Source: Cristatella mucedo (Eukaryota > Bryozoa > Phylactolaemata > Cristatellidae). Taken from it: DNA of 64,000 nt. Location: NCBI GenBank assembly GCA_009760855.2, contig WPIO01000036.1, positions 1,290,001-1,354,000 on the forward strand, read 5' to 3'. Each line of letters starts with the position of its first letter. Position 1 is the first letter of the stretch. A program made the position numbers and the translations under genes. Shown here piece after piece: positions 1 through 58,345 of this stretch. The notes beneath the pieces are model-generated. The model had not been told where the DNA came from. It worked only from the letters and a program-made list of their open reading frames with translations, and did no database searches.

Positions 1-945
1 ATTATGGCAAACCAAGTATGATTCAGAAATTGGAAAGGTAAACGCTCGCATTCTGCTCTGCCAGCTGCCATACTAGCTCCTGCGGAATCAGCTCGAAATC
101 TAGGTGTCATATTCCAAAGTGACTTTTCGGTAGACGACCACATCAGCTCCACAATCAAGTCCACCCACTTTCAGCTACATAACATTGCTAAAATTCGGGC
201 TTGTTTACATAGGGATACCACATCTAAATTGGCCCAAGCATTTGTGACATCCCGTCTTGACTTCTGTAACTCACTGCTTGCTGGTGAACCGGCCAGTGCA
301 ATCAGGCACTTACAACTTGGGCAAAACTCTGCAGCTAGGCTTGTCTGTTGTGACTGTCTTAGGTGCCACATCTCACCACTTCTCGCCGACCTGCACTGGC
401 TACCAGGCAAGCAACAGATCGATTTCAAGGTTTTTCGCTCACTTTCAGGTCACTTGATTCTTTGGCTCCAACCTAACTATCAGTTCTACTCCTCCACCAG
501 GCTAAGTATCTTACCACCTGCTTTTCGTAATCTAGCCGTTTACCTATACCTCGTACAAACCTCAAATCCTTTGGAGACCATGCCTTTAGTTCGCATGCTC
601 CCAAAGCCTGGAACTCACTACCAACTTCAGTCACGACATCTCTTCACTTGACCACATTTAAAAAGAAATTTAAAACTCACCGTTTTCTCATAGCATAGTG
701 GGCCCTGTGATTTGTTCTTTATGTGCTTATGCATGCTGACACTGTTGCATCCTGCCACTAACCACACTTGCATGCTGACATGGTGCATGTCACCTCTAAC
801 CATATTATTCATGTTGCTTATCAAGCATGATGTCACTCACCATTTGATCGTGTTTCCTTTGCAGAGAATTTAAAGCGCCCAGAAAGAGATTGAATTGTCT
901 GAGGGCGCTTTATCAAGTGAATTATTACTATTGTTGTTGCTGCAG
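1..945 (+). mobile_element. LINE-A (CR1/L2-like) 3' fragment, cut by window start
   Basis: Translated fragments carry the C-terminal part of a CR1/L2-type reverse transcriptase protein (S-R-L-D-F-C-N-S-L-L-A-G; Q-N-S-A-A-R-L-V) but frames are broken. The 3' end has the family hairpin (AAAGCGCC...GGGCGCTTT) and a TTA-rich tail near 880-945. Confidence 0.85.
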
Positions 946-1113
946 GAATGTGCGATCGCTGCTCGCTCTGCCAGCAGTGGCTGTAGCGTGAGTTGAGTGG
1001 ATCTGGCGAGAGCGAGCCGAGAGCGAGCTGAGCACGCGGAATCGATCCAGAAACTTTGCCATAGGCCGTTCCCGGCATCCAGCGTGAAGGGTTGGAGCTC
1101 GCTAAGCCGGGTA

Positions 1114-1285
1114 TTGGTGAGCCGCGATGGCACACTGGGCATGGCGGTTGCTTTACACGACGTTGATCCCGAGGTCGTGGGTTCGAATCCGTTGGGCGAT
1201 CCTCTATCGCCGCTGCAAGCGGCGGCGATAGCCGCAAAGGCTCTTCTGTCGCTACATAAACGAGGCTGCTGAATTAGCATATTTC
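1114..1285 (+). mobile_element. SINE-2 (tRNA-derived) copy
   Basis: Starts TTGGTGAGCCGCGATGGC; box-B-like GTGGGTTCGAATCC; then the family hairpin TATCGCCGC-TGCAA-GCGGCGGCGATA and the tail GGCTCTTCTGTCGCTA...GAGGCTGCT. Five related copies lie elsewhere in the window. Confidence 0.8.
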
Positions 1286-1946
1286 AGCACGTTAGCGTAT
1301 TTTTGTATTTTTCTTTAATTGCTCTAGCTGGCGTCGAGTCGCGAGCCGATCCTACGCGATTCGACTCTCCCTTGAGCGCATGCCAATCTGGCCGACCATG
1401 CATACTAACCGAAACACTCCTGGCTTCAGGCTTGGAACCCGCCGTACGTACCACCCTCGCTTCGGACTCTCGAGTCACTTGGCTTCGCCTCAGTTGGGCG
1501 CTTCTGTTCGTTGTTGAATATAATATAAAACGTATAATATAGTAACGTAATGTAATATAATATAACGTCATATAACACGTAGCCAGGTTCTCGACTACTT
1601 ATCCCGCTGCCGTAGGCGAAAGATGTAGAGCAGATCCGTTCAGGCCGAACAGGCGGGCAAAGAGAACGGTGCGCTACCTTAGCCCAACCGGTGAGAGGGA
1701 AGTGTCCTTTGTCCGCTACGAAAAGGCCGTTGCGGGTTTGGGCGTGTCTGACCTGTAAACAGTTAATGTCGATGTAATCGCCAAAGAAAAAAATAGGCTT
1801 TCATTTTTCTATAGACTTGCAGTTTCCTTTTCAGCTGTATTTGAACATTGATAATTCACTTCCTTTCAGCGTTGTATACGCTCCGAGCTCACCAGGTATC
1901 GTATGACATTTACATTTGAACTCCAAAAAAACATCCTGAAATTGAA

Positions 1947-2024
1947 TGACGCCCAAACCAACTTGCTAATCACGGACAAACATATTGACGCCCAAACCAA
2001 CTTGCTAATCACGGACAAAAATAA
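1947..2024 (+). repeat. 39-bp tandem duplication inside a LINE-A scrap
   Basis: The unit beginning TGACGCCCAAACCAACTTGC occurs at 1947 and again at 1986, nearly identical. Its sequence corresponds to the LINE-A segment encoding L-K-L-N-D-x-x-T-N-L-L. Confidence 0.9.
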
Positions 2025-2170
2025 TTCATTTGTATAGCGCCCTAAGAGAACTTAATCTTTATCAAGTGCATTATTATTATTATTATCTATGTTCAGGCGC
2101 TTCACATACGCCTCGGGGCTTGAGCCCACGACCTCGGCTAGACCTTGGTCGGGGGATAGATCAACTGACG
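2020..2170 (-). mobile_element. SINE-1 (tRNA-headed, LINE-A-tailed) copy, rearranged
   Basis: On the minus strand, a box-B-like GTGGGCTCAAGCCC is followed by TGAAGCGCCTGAA. The usual SINE-1 tail is interrupted by a LINE-A-type tail ending (TTA)n at 2069-2085. Confidence 0.65.
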
Positions 2171-2218
2171 AGCGTAACTCTCCAAATTTGGCTCGACCAG
2201 CATACCTCCTGTTGCCAT

Positions 2219-3010
2219 AGGAATCTGGCGGTTCTCTTCCAAATGATTGTACACGAGATGAGCGCATCAGCGCCTTACGTCAAGTCCGCCTACTTTAACA
2301 CATGCGCCCTCCCAAATATTCGAGCTGGCTTAGATATGGACCTTGCGGCCAAGTTGGTCCGCGCATTCGTGACGTCCCGACTAGACTTATTTAACTTGCT
2401 ACATGCAGGTCAACAGCAACCGGTCGCCTCAGGTGTTGCCTGCCAGTGCAGTAACGCGCCTCAGCTAGTGCCAAACTGCTCGGCAGCAGCTAGGCTCGTG
2501 GGTCGCAGACGTCGCACAGAAGCCACGTTACACTAGTTCGTTCGCTTGACTGGCTGGCTGGCTGCCAATCGAGCAACCCATCGACTTCAAGGTGCAAGGT
2601 CCCTTCGCCTCGACTTCAAGATTCTGTCCCATCGCCTACACGTCCCTCTTCCATTCTCTCGCTCGACCTGCCGATCTGAATTGGAGTCACTTCCGGCTTC
2701 CCGTCGAACCTTTTTCGCCGCTCTGCCGAATCCGATCAACCACTGCTTCCGCAAGTCTTCAAGTCCCCCGGACAGGCCTGCCTTCCTTTGCTATGCTCCC
2801 AAGGTTTAGGACTTGCTACCGACTGACATCGCGTCGCCTCCTGATTTGACAGCGCAATCGAAGTCGCTAAGAAATTACCGGTTCCCTCCTCCCCCGGCAC
2901 AGTGTTGGCTCTGTGCGAGTCGATTTTTTGGTTTCCCGTGACATACCTATCTGTGCATGTCACGACTAAGGGCAAGAGTGACGTGCATATGCTGCATAGC
3001 GCCCCAGTGA
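2219..3010 (+). pseudogene. strongly decayed LINE-A fragment
   Basis: Frames recall the same reverse-transcriptase C-terminal region (V-K-S-A-Y-F; A-K-L-V-R-A-F-V-T-S-R-L-D; D-R-P-A-F) with many substitutions and frame breaks; older than neighbouring copies. Confidence 0.65.
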
Positions 3011-3880
3011 ATTTGTCTCCTTTCTTGTGTGCTTCCTTTGCCTGTGTGTGATCGTGATTTCCTGTGTGCTTTGCTTACCTGTGTGTGATACCTGTGCCTA
3101 ACTGATACCTGTGCTAATCTAGGGTCCTACTAACCAGCGGACGGTAGTGCCTTCTAGTGCGCTTTTGCATGCTCGTCGAAGCACGTCGCAAGCGTCTTTA
3201 TGCTCTGCCTAAGCAGAATACCGCAGTTTTGCATTGATTGACTATTGGTTATTGCTATTTACTTTTGGTTATTGGTTATTGCTTCTCTTGCTGTGAGCTT
3301 ACAACTGTGCCTGGATAAAGGCACAGTTATCTTACGATGTCATGCAAAAGATGCTATTAGTAAAATGCTATTAATTAATCAGCCGATTGGCTGGCTTTCT
3401 TTCCAGTCTCTATGTCAGGAAAGAGTTGGTACGCTGATAGTTGTAAAACAATTTTTCAGTGCGCTAGATACGGTTAAACGAGGATGCGGCACACTAACAA
3501 GAAGGACCCTAGATCACGATAGGGCCATAAAACAGTAAGATAGCGATTAATGTTGGTGGGATCGGTATCAGGTCAACGGTTGTTCAAATAGATAAAAGCT
3601 GATATTTTCGCCATTAATCGCGCCATGTTAGATGGCCGAAAGCCGGAACAAAGAATGGCCCTGGCCTTAACAACAGTTCGTCAGGAAACTGGCCCCTCGT
3701 AATCATAAGAAAGCTCATGCGACGATAAAAATTTGCTCAGGCTGCTTCCCATGTGTATGGAGGAGCGAGCGCGATCTCTTCATAGATATGAGATACCGTG
3801 ACTCTTCAAAATATGAATGAGAAAATACGCGGGCTCAAAAACTTTGAGAATTGCTGCCGCTTCCCTTGCTTTAAAAAAAT
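3011..3880. other. unassigned intergenic DNA
   Basis: No recognised gene, repeat family or convincing coding frame. One 97-codon frame at 3245-3538 lacks similarity I can name and is probably chance. Confidence 0.5.
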
Positions 3881-4042
3881 CCTAGCTGATTAAACAGCCT
3901 CTTTTTGTATAGCGGCAGAAGAGCCTTTATGGCTATCACCACCGCTTGTAGTGGCGATAAAGAATCGCCCACCGCAGGTATCGAACCCACGACCTCGGGA
4001 GCGAGGTCGTGAAAGCAACCGCCTTAACTAGTGTGCCTCACC
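3881..4042 (-). mobile_element. SINE-2 copy, minus strand
   Basis: Reverse complement shows the box-B-like GTGGGTTCGATACC, the hairpin TATCGCCAC...GTGGTGATA, and the tail ending GAGGCTGTTTAATCAGCTAGG; the head ends near 4042 at GTGAGGCACACTAG. Confidence 0.8.
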
Positions 4043-4070
4043 CTTGCTTTAGGTGAGGGGTCAATGAGGG

Positions 4071-4190
4071 CCTCGCCGTCATAACTTGTAAGCACACGGG
4101 GCCGTGCTAAGGGAAGGCCACGCCGTCAAAACTTGTAAGCACATGGCGCAGTGCTAAGGGAAGGCCTCGCCTTCAGAACTTGTAAGGTCT
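4071..4190. repeat. 47-bp tandem repeat, about 2.5 units
   Basis: Units begin at 4071, 4118 and 4165 (CCTCGCCGTCATAACTTGTA and variants); the third is partial. A short minisatellite beside a SINE-2 copy. Confidence 0.85.
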
Positions 4191-4324
4191 TGTAAACTGC
4201 TGGGGAGCAAGCAAGCTTCGTTTGGGGTTGAAATCGAAGCCTGGGTGGGTTCAACTTCAATGGAGATGTAAAACAATGTCGGCTCAGCGAGCCGAGATCC
4301 CATTCACTTTCAGGTCCTTTAATA

Positions 4325-6065
4325 CTAATAATAGTAATGATAATGATTATACTTTTGATATAGCACCCTGAGATAAATCAATCTCTTTCTAGGCGCTTTA
4401 CCTTTGCTGAATAGGAAGCACGATCGAATTATTATAGTGGTGGCTTGCTCAATAAACAACAAGAATAACAAGGTTAGATGTGACATGCACCGGGTCAGCA
4501 TGCAAGTGTGGGTAGTGGCAGCATGCACAGTGGCAGCACGCCTAAGCACATAAAGGACAAATCACAGGGCCCGGTAAATGCTATTAAAAAGACAGTTTTT
4601 TAATTTCTTTTTAAATGTGGTCAAGTGAAGAGATGTCGTGACAGAAGTCGGGAGTGAGTTCCAGGCTTTGGGAGCATGCGAACTAAAGGCGCGGTCTCCA
4701 AACGATTTGAGGTTTGTACGAAGTATAGGTAAACAGCTAGATTCCGAAAAGCAGGTGGTAAGATACTTAGCCAGGTGGAGTAGAACTGATAGGTAAGTTG
4801 GAGCCGAAGAATGGAGGGACCTGAAAGTGAGTGACGAAACCTTGAAGTCGATCCATTGCTTGACTGGGAGATAGTGTAGGTCGGTGAGAAGTGGTGAGAT
4901 GTGGTCAACTGCGACGCTCACAACCGACAAGCTTAGCTGCAGAGTTTTGCCCAAGTTGCAAGTGCCTGATTGCACAGGCCGGTTCACCAGCAAGCAGTGA
5001 GTTACAGAAGTCAAGACGGGATGTCACAAACGCTTGGGCCAATTTAGATGTGGTATCTATGTGCCAACAAGCCCGAATTTCAGCAATGTTATGTAGTTGA
5101 AAGTAGGCGGATTTGACTGTGAAGCTGAGGTGGTTGTCTACCGAAAGGTCACTTTGGAACAGGACACCTAGATTTCGTGCAGATTCAACAGGAGATATGC
5201 TGGCAGAGCTGATTGCGAGCGTTAGCCTTTTCAATTTCTGAATCACACTGGGTTTGCCCATAATGAATAAGTTGTTTTTACCATCACTCAAGAAAATTTA
5301 CTATCCCAGTTCGGATATCATCAATACATGCTGCAAGGAAGTTGAGAGAATTCAACGTACTGGGGGCTGGGAGGGATCAAAGCAAAGGTACAACTGAGTG
5401 TCCTCCACGTAGAAGTAAAAGGCTAGATTGTGCCTGGCAATCACGTCGGCTAGAGGGAGAGTAATAACCGTGAAAAGAACCAGACCTAGCACGGAGCCCT
5501 GAGGTAACCAATATTTCAGAGGTTCCTGGTATGATCTTTGTCCATTCACATCAATACTCTGGAGTCTCCCACTGAGATAGGACCTGAACCATTGCAGAGC
5601 AGTGCCAGTGATGCCCAATCGAGATGAGAGGCGCTCAAGAAGGGCTTGGGGATCGATAGTATCAAAAGCTGCCGAGAGATCGAGCAAAACAAGCAGGGAG
5701 ACTCGAGCTACGGCTGCATTCCTACGTAGGTCGTTGTACACCCGAAGCAATGCTGACTTCGTGGAGTGATTAGATCTAAAACCAGGCTGGAACCTAGCAA
5801 GGTTTTAAGTTTCAATATATGAACTCAGCTGGTCTGCCACGGCTAGCTCCAGTGTCTTTGTTAAGAACAGACTAAGCGGAATTTGCCCAAGTTCTCTTGG
5901 TCTAATGTTGCTTTCTTGAGTAGTGGCCTGATAACAGCAGCAGATCAATGCATCGTAGAAGCAGGACAGTGGGAATAGGCTCCAGAACACTAGCTGTCTT
6001 CTTTAAACGGGTTATGAACTTCAGTACAAGGTCACAAGTAACCTCTTTCATAAGTTGACTTCCGT
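4325..6065 (-). mobile_element. LINE-A copy with reverse-transcriptase domain, inactivated
   Basis: Longest reverse-transcriptase remnant here. In order on the minus strand: K-T-L-E-L-A-V-A-D-Q-L-S-S-Y-I, then D-L-S-A-A-F-D-T-I-D, G-S-V-L-G-L-V-L-F and F-Y-V-E-D-T-Q-L-Y, then the C-terminal region in several broken frames and the 3' tail at 4325. The catalytic Y-A-D-D is Y-V-E-D, and frames are disrupted, so it should be dead. CR1/L2-type by motif; no family name assigned. Confidence 0.85.
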
Positions 6066-6079
6066 GTAGCTATCAGATC

Positions 6080-6470
6080 TACCTACACCCCTCCAGGCTA
6101 GACATTGTATCACTCGCTTTTCTGAATCAAATCGTTTAGCTACACCTCGTCCACACCTCAAATCCTTTGGAGACCGTGCATTTAGTTCGTATGCTCCCTA
6201 AGCCTGGAACTCCCTCCCGACCTGCGTCAGCACATCCCCTGACTTAAACTCATTTAAAAAGAACTTAAAAACACACCTATTTAGAACAGCATTTAGTGGG
6301 TCCCTGTGATTTGTCCATAATGTGCTTATGCGAGCTGACACTGTGCATGCTGCCATAATCATAATTGGCATGTGGACCCTGTGCATATCACCTCTAACCA
6401 TGTTGAATGCTCGTTTACATTGAGCATGCTACGATTCGTCAGTACTAATAAGTAGCTTGTTACTTCTGAC
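6080..6470 (+). mobile_element. LINE-A 3' fragment
   Basis: Matches the end of the LINE-A reading frame (F-G-D-R-A-F-S-S-Y-A-P-x-A-W-N-S-L-P) and its 3' UTR motifs (GCTGACACTGTGCATGCTGC). Head-to-head with the previous copy. Confidence 0.75.
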
Positions 6471-6599
6471 AATGGCAGGCCAGCATTAGCCTCAATGTGT
6501 CTATGTACCTTAGGTTAGCTACTTTCGATGCTTGGACAAACTGTTGCTGCATAGGAAGGTGGGTCATGACGCCGACAGATCAGAAGTAGCTAACATCAA

Positions 6600-7425
6600 G
6601 GCAACGCAGTAGGCTGTAACGTTTATTCTTCCATGTTCTGTTCTCTTGACAACGTCATGTACATGTACAGGCAGTATAAAACATTAAAGGCTGCAAAAGC
6701 CTAATCTTAAATAAACCTTCACAGGTCGCTCTATGCGAACAACGTTCAACAGCAGTGACTACGGTCAGTTTCGTGAATATCATACAAATGTACAAGCAGA
6801 GCGGAAGCATCGGGCAAAGCATTCGAGTTGACCAGTCGACATGCCTGCCCATTATCTGCTAACGCAATACGTTGTAAAATTTAAAAAAAAGAACGAAAGG
6901 AAATGAGAAGAGCCAGGCTGCGGAGGCGGCAGCAGACGCAGTTACAGACTAACGGCCAAGCATGAGATGTATAAAGACTCTAAACGAGTCCGTGTGCAGC
7001 CTCACCTTTACAGCAGAGCACTTAACAGCCGCCGAGTGTATAGACATGAGCAGAGCACGGCTGGTGCGTGCTACTGATGCTCGCCGACGACTCGCAGCAC
7101 CGTCGAAAAGGAAGCTCCACGGCGCGGCAAACAACGCCAGATGACTGACAGCAGAAGCCTCGGCGGCATAGACAAGGCAGTAGCAACAGCGGCTGCCGGC
7201 AGCTGAGCTACGGTCACGGCAGTGGAACGAAGGCACAGTCGCTGAACGGAATGTGTCGCACAGGGCAACGCAAGACGGCAGCCATGCAGGCACAGCGCTT
7301 GTGCGACGCCGCCCGCAAAGTGAGCCAGATGAGGTGGCGACCTCTGGGCCACGGTAATGCGCAGTCACAGCAGCGCTCGGGGACGGGGAGGGTGAGGCCG
7401 AGAGACGACGAGAGAGAGGCTGGCC
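6600..7425 (-). other. probable trx 3' UTR with a polyadenylation signal
   Basis: No open frame of interest downstream of the trx stop. A minus-strand AATAAA (plus-strand TTTATT at 6622-6627) lies about 800 nt past the stop, a plausible polyadenylation signal. Transcript end is inferred. Confidence 0.4.
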
Positions 7426-53572
<46,147 letters not shown>

Positions 53573-54330
53573 ATTGACTACCGCGCAGGGGCGCTAAATG
53601 TGTACTTCCGTAGCTGTGCTATCCGGCCCTGCGGGCGGCCCCCGTTCGCTCAGTCGGCGGTTTGACGAATGGCAAGCGTTAAAGAGCAAATAAAATCACT
53701 CTCTGAGAGTGGTTAAGTAATCCGTCTCGTATTCTGCACGGCAGCTACAGCTGCCTTCTGCGCGCCCGCCCCGGCGTTACAGCGGCACGACGCAATCCGA
53801 CGCCTACTCGAGCGGCGGCGGCGGCGCCTCGCTGAGGCACGACCGCGATTTGAATGGACACGCGTGTACATTAAACTTTGACCGGTGCGCGTGCGGATTT
53901 AATTCAGTCTAGACGCCGCATCGCATCGGCGGCCTACGACTGCCCGCGGGGCGCGCGCGGATCGCGCACCGCAGCAGCCGCGACCGTAAACACAGTACCA
54001 CGTGCTCTACCTACTCTGGCGGCGGGCGGGAGTTCGCCGAGCGGCCTGGTGAGGGGGCGGGAGCCCGATGGTCGGGCGCGGCGAGCACGGCGGCGAAGAG
54101 CGAGCTTTTATTGAGGATCTTCCGTTCGGAATGCAATTTAATGTATACGTACTGCAGCGTAGGGCAATCGACGCGGCTAAAGTACGCGTAGCGATACTCC
54201 GACGGTCGACCTAAAAAGGCGACGGCTCCTCCGCGGGCGGCGAGACGGCCTCGGGGACCTGCAGGAACGAGCCGCCGCCGGCGGCACTTTGGGTCTGAGT
54301 CGCCCGCTCCACTTCCTTATAGAGGCCTTC
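53573..54330 (-). promoter_or_regulatory. GC- and CpG-rich presumptive trx promoter / 5' leader
   Basis: Immediately upstream of the initiator ATG. The stretch is rich in CG dinucleotides, like exons 1-2, and holds no repeat family seen elsewhere in the window. No TATA box or initiator can be assigned with confidence. The role is inferred from position and composition. Confidence 0.4.
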
Positions 54331-54437
54331 GCTTCTAATCGCTTAGCGCGAGGCGTTTGCTATTTATTTCTTCAGCTTCGCGCTCGATCGTAAAATCTCG
54401 AGCTCGGGTACCGGGTCGGCTGCACAAAGTAGGGCAG

Positions 54438-54593
<156 letters not shown>

Positions 54594-54797
54594 GAAGGAC
54601 GTTGATCCCCTAGGGTGGCGGTAAGGAAGCTCGCTGCGGCCGCCGTAGTGGAAATGCAGAAGAGGAAGCATGAGCCGCCGCCGCCGCATCGTCGGCACGG
54701 GCGGCGATGCCGACCCTGACCTCGAGGAGGTAGCAACTCGGCAAAAGAGCCAGGAGAGAGAGAGAGAGAGAGAGAGAAGGCGCTATTCCTTCCCAAC

Positions 54798-55012
54798 CAT
54801 GCTGCCACTAACCACATTTGCATGCTGACCCTGTGCATGTCACCCCTAACCATGTTATTCATTTTGTTTGTTTTTCAAGCATGATTTTACTTACCATTCA
54901 ATTGCATTTCACTTTGCAGCAAATGTAAAGCGCCTAGAGAGAGATTAAGTTATCTGAGGGCGCTTTATCAAGTGCATTATTATTATTATTATATTATTAT
55001 TAACCAGCAGTG
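54798..55012 (+). mobile_element. LINE-A 3' UTR upstream of trx
   Basis: Near-identical to the 3' end at 11770-11982 (CATGCTGCCACTAACCACAT ... AAATGTAAAGCGCC ... TTA repeats). About 1.2 kb upstream of the trx ATG. Confidence 0.88.
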
Positions 55013-56785
55013 CACGACCACTAGCAGGGCCCTTCGCATGTTCGATCCGACCCGTCCGGCCGCAGAAGCGATAGCAGCGGCCGCGTCTGGACCGACACTG
55101 CTGGAGGAGACTCGGCGTGCGCTCGCACACCCTCGCCCCGCCCTCGCCCCGCCCCCGGCGAGCGGAGATTGGGGTTTCGCGAGCCGCCGCAAGGGTTTCG
55201 CGCCCTAGCACGCCGAGAGCGAAACGGGACGACCTCATTTCCGGTATCGATTGCCTGAGGCCAGTGGCCACGACGACGCGGCTTACGACGTGGAGAAGGG
55301 AGGGATGCTTTTCGCTTTTTTTTTAGGAAAGGCAGTGCGAGCGAGAGTGATGAGTGTGTGTGCGGCGTAAAATGGGCGTCTGAGAGCTCTGGCAACTTGA
55401 AGATTTTGGCACTACGGCTCCGCCGCCGCGCTAAAGGCTTTACTAAAACCAGCTCATTCATGGCTTATGCTACGACTTATCGCTGCCATGCCGTACCTTG
55501 TGCACGCTCAATACTTCAGATTGGAAGCGTATTTAGTTTGATGAAAGCTACTCGTGAAATATTAAGCTTGGGCCATACCATGCTCTACGTGTACAAAGAT
55601 CAAGGCGCATCTGAGCTAATTGCTAGCTGTACTTTGGGTTTCAATTTGTAGGATATGCCCGATGCAGTGCATATGTGCCCTCTGGCTTTGAAATAAACCG
55701 CTCTACGTTAAAGACTTGCACCAGTTACATAAGGCATGGGAGTTCGCGATTGGTCGCGCTCTGCCAAAGTTGCATCTGTCAGAGCTGTTATGTAGATCTC
55801 GCGTCTGAACAGCTGAGCGTAATCCTGAGACTACTAGGATGCTTGGACTTTACTGTGCTAACGACGGCAGCAGGAATAGGTATCGACTAAGGCTAATCCA
55901 GACTGTTTCAGTACGATAAGGCGACCGCTGTAGCGTGCTTTCGGGCTAAGGTCAAACGTCCGCGTGGTGAACTGAGGAAATCTCTTGCGGCTCGGCAAGC
56001 TAGAATTTACGGTTTCACGCTAGAGTACGAAACTGGCTGCTGCTGCTAGCGTGCAGCAGCAGCCCGGTCCCTTGACTTTGACTATATACGCGATGAACGG
56101 AGCTTTCGTTCTTCCGATGCAAGATATTACAAAGGGTGGACAGCCTGCGGCTGTTGTAACCGTTGCTGGCGATTCCATTAACATTTGAATGCAACGGTTG
56201 AATACAATCCTGAGATCTTCATGCACTTAAAAGTCCATCCCATTCTAGCAAATGATTTGAACGTCCTGTTCCGATTCACAGCAACGTAATCTATTAACTG
56301 TGCTTCTAAAGTCTGCAAGTGGGCATAGGCTAAGCAAAGTGATCTGCTGGATGTTTCCCAACATGCCACTTAGGGTGTCCAAGTAAGTGGAATTGCCCAT
56401 TGCTTTACTGTGTCTAGAGTTCTCCCTGCAGTACTGTCTAGTGCCTCCCACTGCGTGTAGCGCGTGTGACGGCATTGATAAAGTGCCGTTAACCGTACTG
56501 TCGCCCTTCGAACGCAAGTGCCGAGAGCACCTCGCAGCGTGGGTCTGGCGTAACAGTGCAGCTGAGGTCGAGCGCGATAAGGCGGCTCCGCTCTCTAGGC
56601 TACCAGTCAACGCTCTCTGGATTTCTAGACGATATCGGAGATTAACCTGAGTAGCCGTAGCGATCGCTAGTGCCACGATTCGATTGGAGGCTCGCTCCTC
56701 CTTGTGTTTTGTGCACCTTGTGTCATGTTCCTATGTATAAATCGTTTGAGCAACCTTGTGCAGTAGGGCTAAAGCTATCGTTGCG
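55013..56785. other. unassigned intergenic DNA
   Basis: GC-rich to about 55450, then AT-richer. No repeat family or recognisable protein. Confidence 0.5.
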
Positions 56786-56789
56786 CTTT

Positions 56790-56967
56790 TGGTGAGCCGC
56801 GATGGCACACTAGGTAAGGCGGTTGCTTTCACGACCTCGGTCCTGAGGTCGTGGGTTCGATTCCTGCTGTGTGCGATTCTTTATCGCCACTGCAAGCGGT
56901 GGTGATAGCCGTAAAGGCTCTTCTGTCGCTATACAAAAAGAGGCTGTATAATCAGCTACGATTTACT
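56790..56967 (+). mobile_element. SINE-2 copy, well preserved
   Basis: TTGGTGAGCCGCGATGGCAC, GTGGGTTCGATTCC, the TATCGCCAC...GTGGTGATA hairpin and tail GGCTCTTCTGTCGCTATAC. Confidence 0.88.
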
Positions 56968-57499
56968 TATTCCAGCCAAGAAATGTGCTGACGGCCTGAA
57001 CGTCTGAAAAGCTAAGGGTTCAGAGGACACATTGAAGCCCAGCTTATTGCCGTGATAGCTATCGATAATGAATTGAAGAAGACCTGATGGTTGTAGCTAA
57101 AGCTACGAAAAAAGAGCGTCCTAAAATCCTCGCTAGTCACTAATGTCAGAGCCCGACGAGGTGGCGCAGCCGAATTTTGTATCCCCTACCACAGATGGTT
57201 ACTATACAATCCCATCCGAGGATGCCCTTATTTTAAGGAGGGGGTGGTGAAGCATGTGCATGCCGAAGCGGTTGATGTTTCAAGCATGAAACGCGCACTT
57301 CCGAGGGTAGCTCTTACACATTTTCCACAAGTGCCACGGAACTTTTTGCAATATTGCAGCTAGGAAGATTTCCTGTAAGAGCTGAACTTTCATGCAAAAG
57401 TTCTGGAGATAATTAAGGGCTACTGGATTGTAACATTAGGGGCCAGATCCACCGTTGTCTATAAACATGGATGGTACGAAGGGGGTAATTCGAGATATA

Positions 57500-57715
57500 G
57501 TCTCGACTTCTGCAACTCACTGCTTGCTGGTCTAGCGGACTATGCAATCAGGCGCTTACAGCTGGTGCAAAACTCCGCAGCCAGGCTTGTCTGCCGTGAG
57601 CGTCGCAGTTGCCACATTACACCACTTCTCGCCGACCTGCACTGGCTACCAGTCAAGCAACGGATCGACTTCAAGGTGTTGTCGCTCACTTTTAGGTCAC
57701 GTCACCTCGACGCAC
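57500..57715 (+). mobile_element. LINE-A internal fragment
   Basis: L-D-F-C-N-S-L-L-A-G then Q-N-S-A-A-R-L-V-C-R-E-R-R-S-C-H to L-P-V-K-Q-R-I-D-F-K-V-L-S-L-T-F. High similarity to 11275-11480; both ends lost. Confidence 0.85.
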
Positions 57716-58079
57716 CACCGCATGGGATAAATCATCGAGTCCAAGTCTACGGCTACTCGCTAGCGATGCTTCGAGATGCCAGCTCCGTCAGTATTGTTCA
57801 GCCGCCTGCTAGCTGACTAGCGCCGCTACGAGCGAGGAAGGACTTGAGCTCGGGATCCTCTGGAGCGCGGCTGTAGCACAGCCTACCTTTAGCCTGCCGC
57901 TCGCGTGCTGCCAAAACGTTTAATGGATAGCTCACTTGACGTCCCAACACCGCTCGAGTTGATAAAATTTAAAGCTAGCTGAAAAACCTTCCTGTTTCTT
58001 GTGGCATTCGCCTCGACATCAAGATCGTCCTGCGCGTGCCTTTCTTTGCATGCTACCAGTCTGCACGATATCAATGCGC

Positions 58080-58345
58080 AATCGTTATGCTTCAGCTACA
58101 GCACGTGCAAAGTGCGTAGAAAGAGATTGAGTGCTCTAAGAGCGCTATGCATTATAATTTTTTTTTAATTACAAGAGATGCCTAAATTAAGAGGCAAACG
58201 TCATCAGCCCTCACAGATAATGGCAGCAGTCAAGTATCGGTGAAAACAATAATAATAATAATACACTTGCATGTTATAGCGCCCTCAGAGAACCCAATCT
58301 CTTCCTGGGCACTTTGTATTTGCGGCAAAGGAAGGAAGGGAAACG
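58080..58345. mobile_element. two LINE-A-type 3' tails in opposite orientation
   Basis: A plus-strand tail (AGAAAGAGATTGAGTGCTCT, 58100-58160) and a minus-strand tail (AATAATAATAATACAC, GCGCCCTCAGAGAACC, 58245-58345) lie about 85 bp apart. Confidence 0.7.

Noticed and set aside
56790-56967. tRNA gene, because of a good box B (also 1114, 28952, 32461)
   Set aside because: The cloverleaf does not close, the sequence recurs with the same non-tRNA 3' part, and heads vary: tRNA-derived SINEs.
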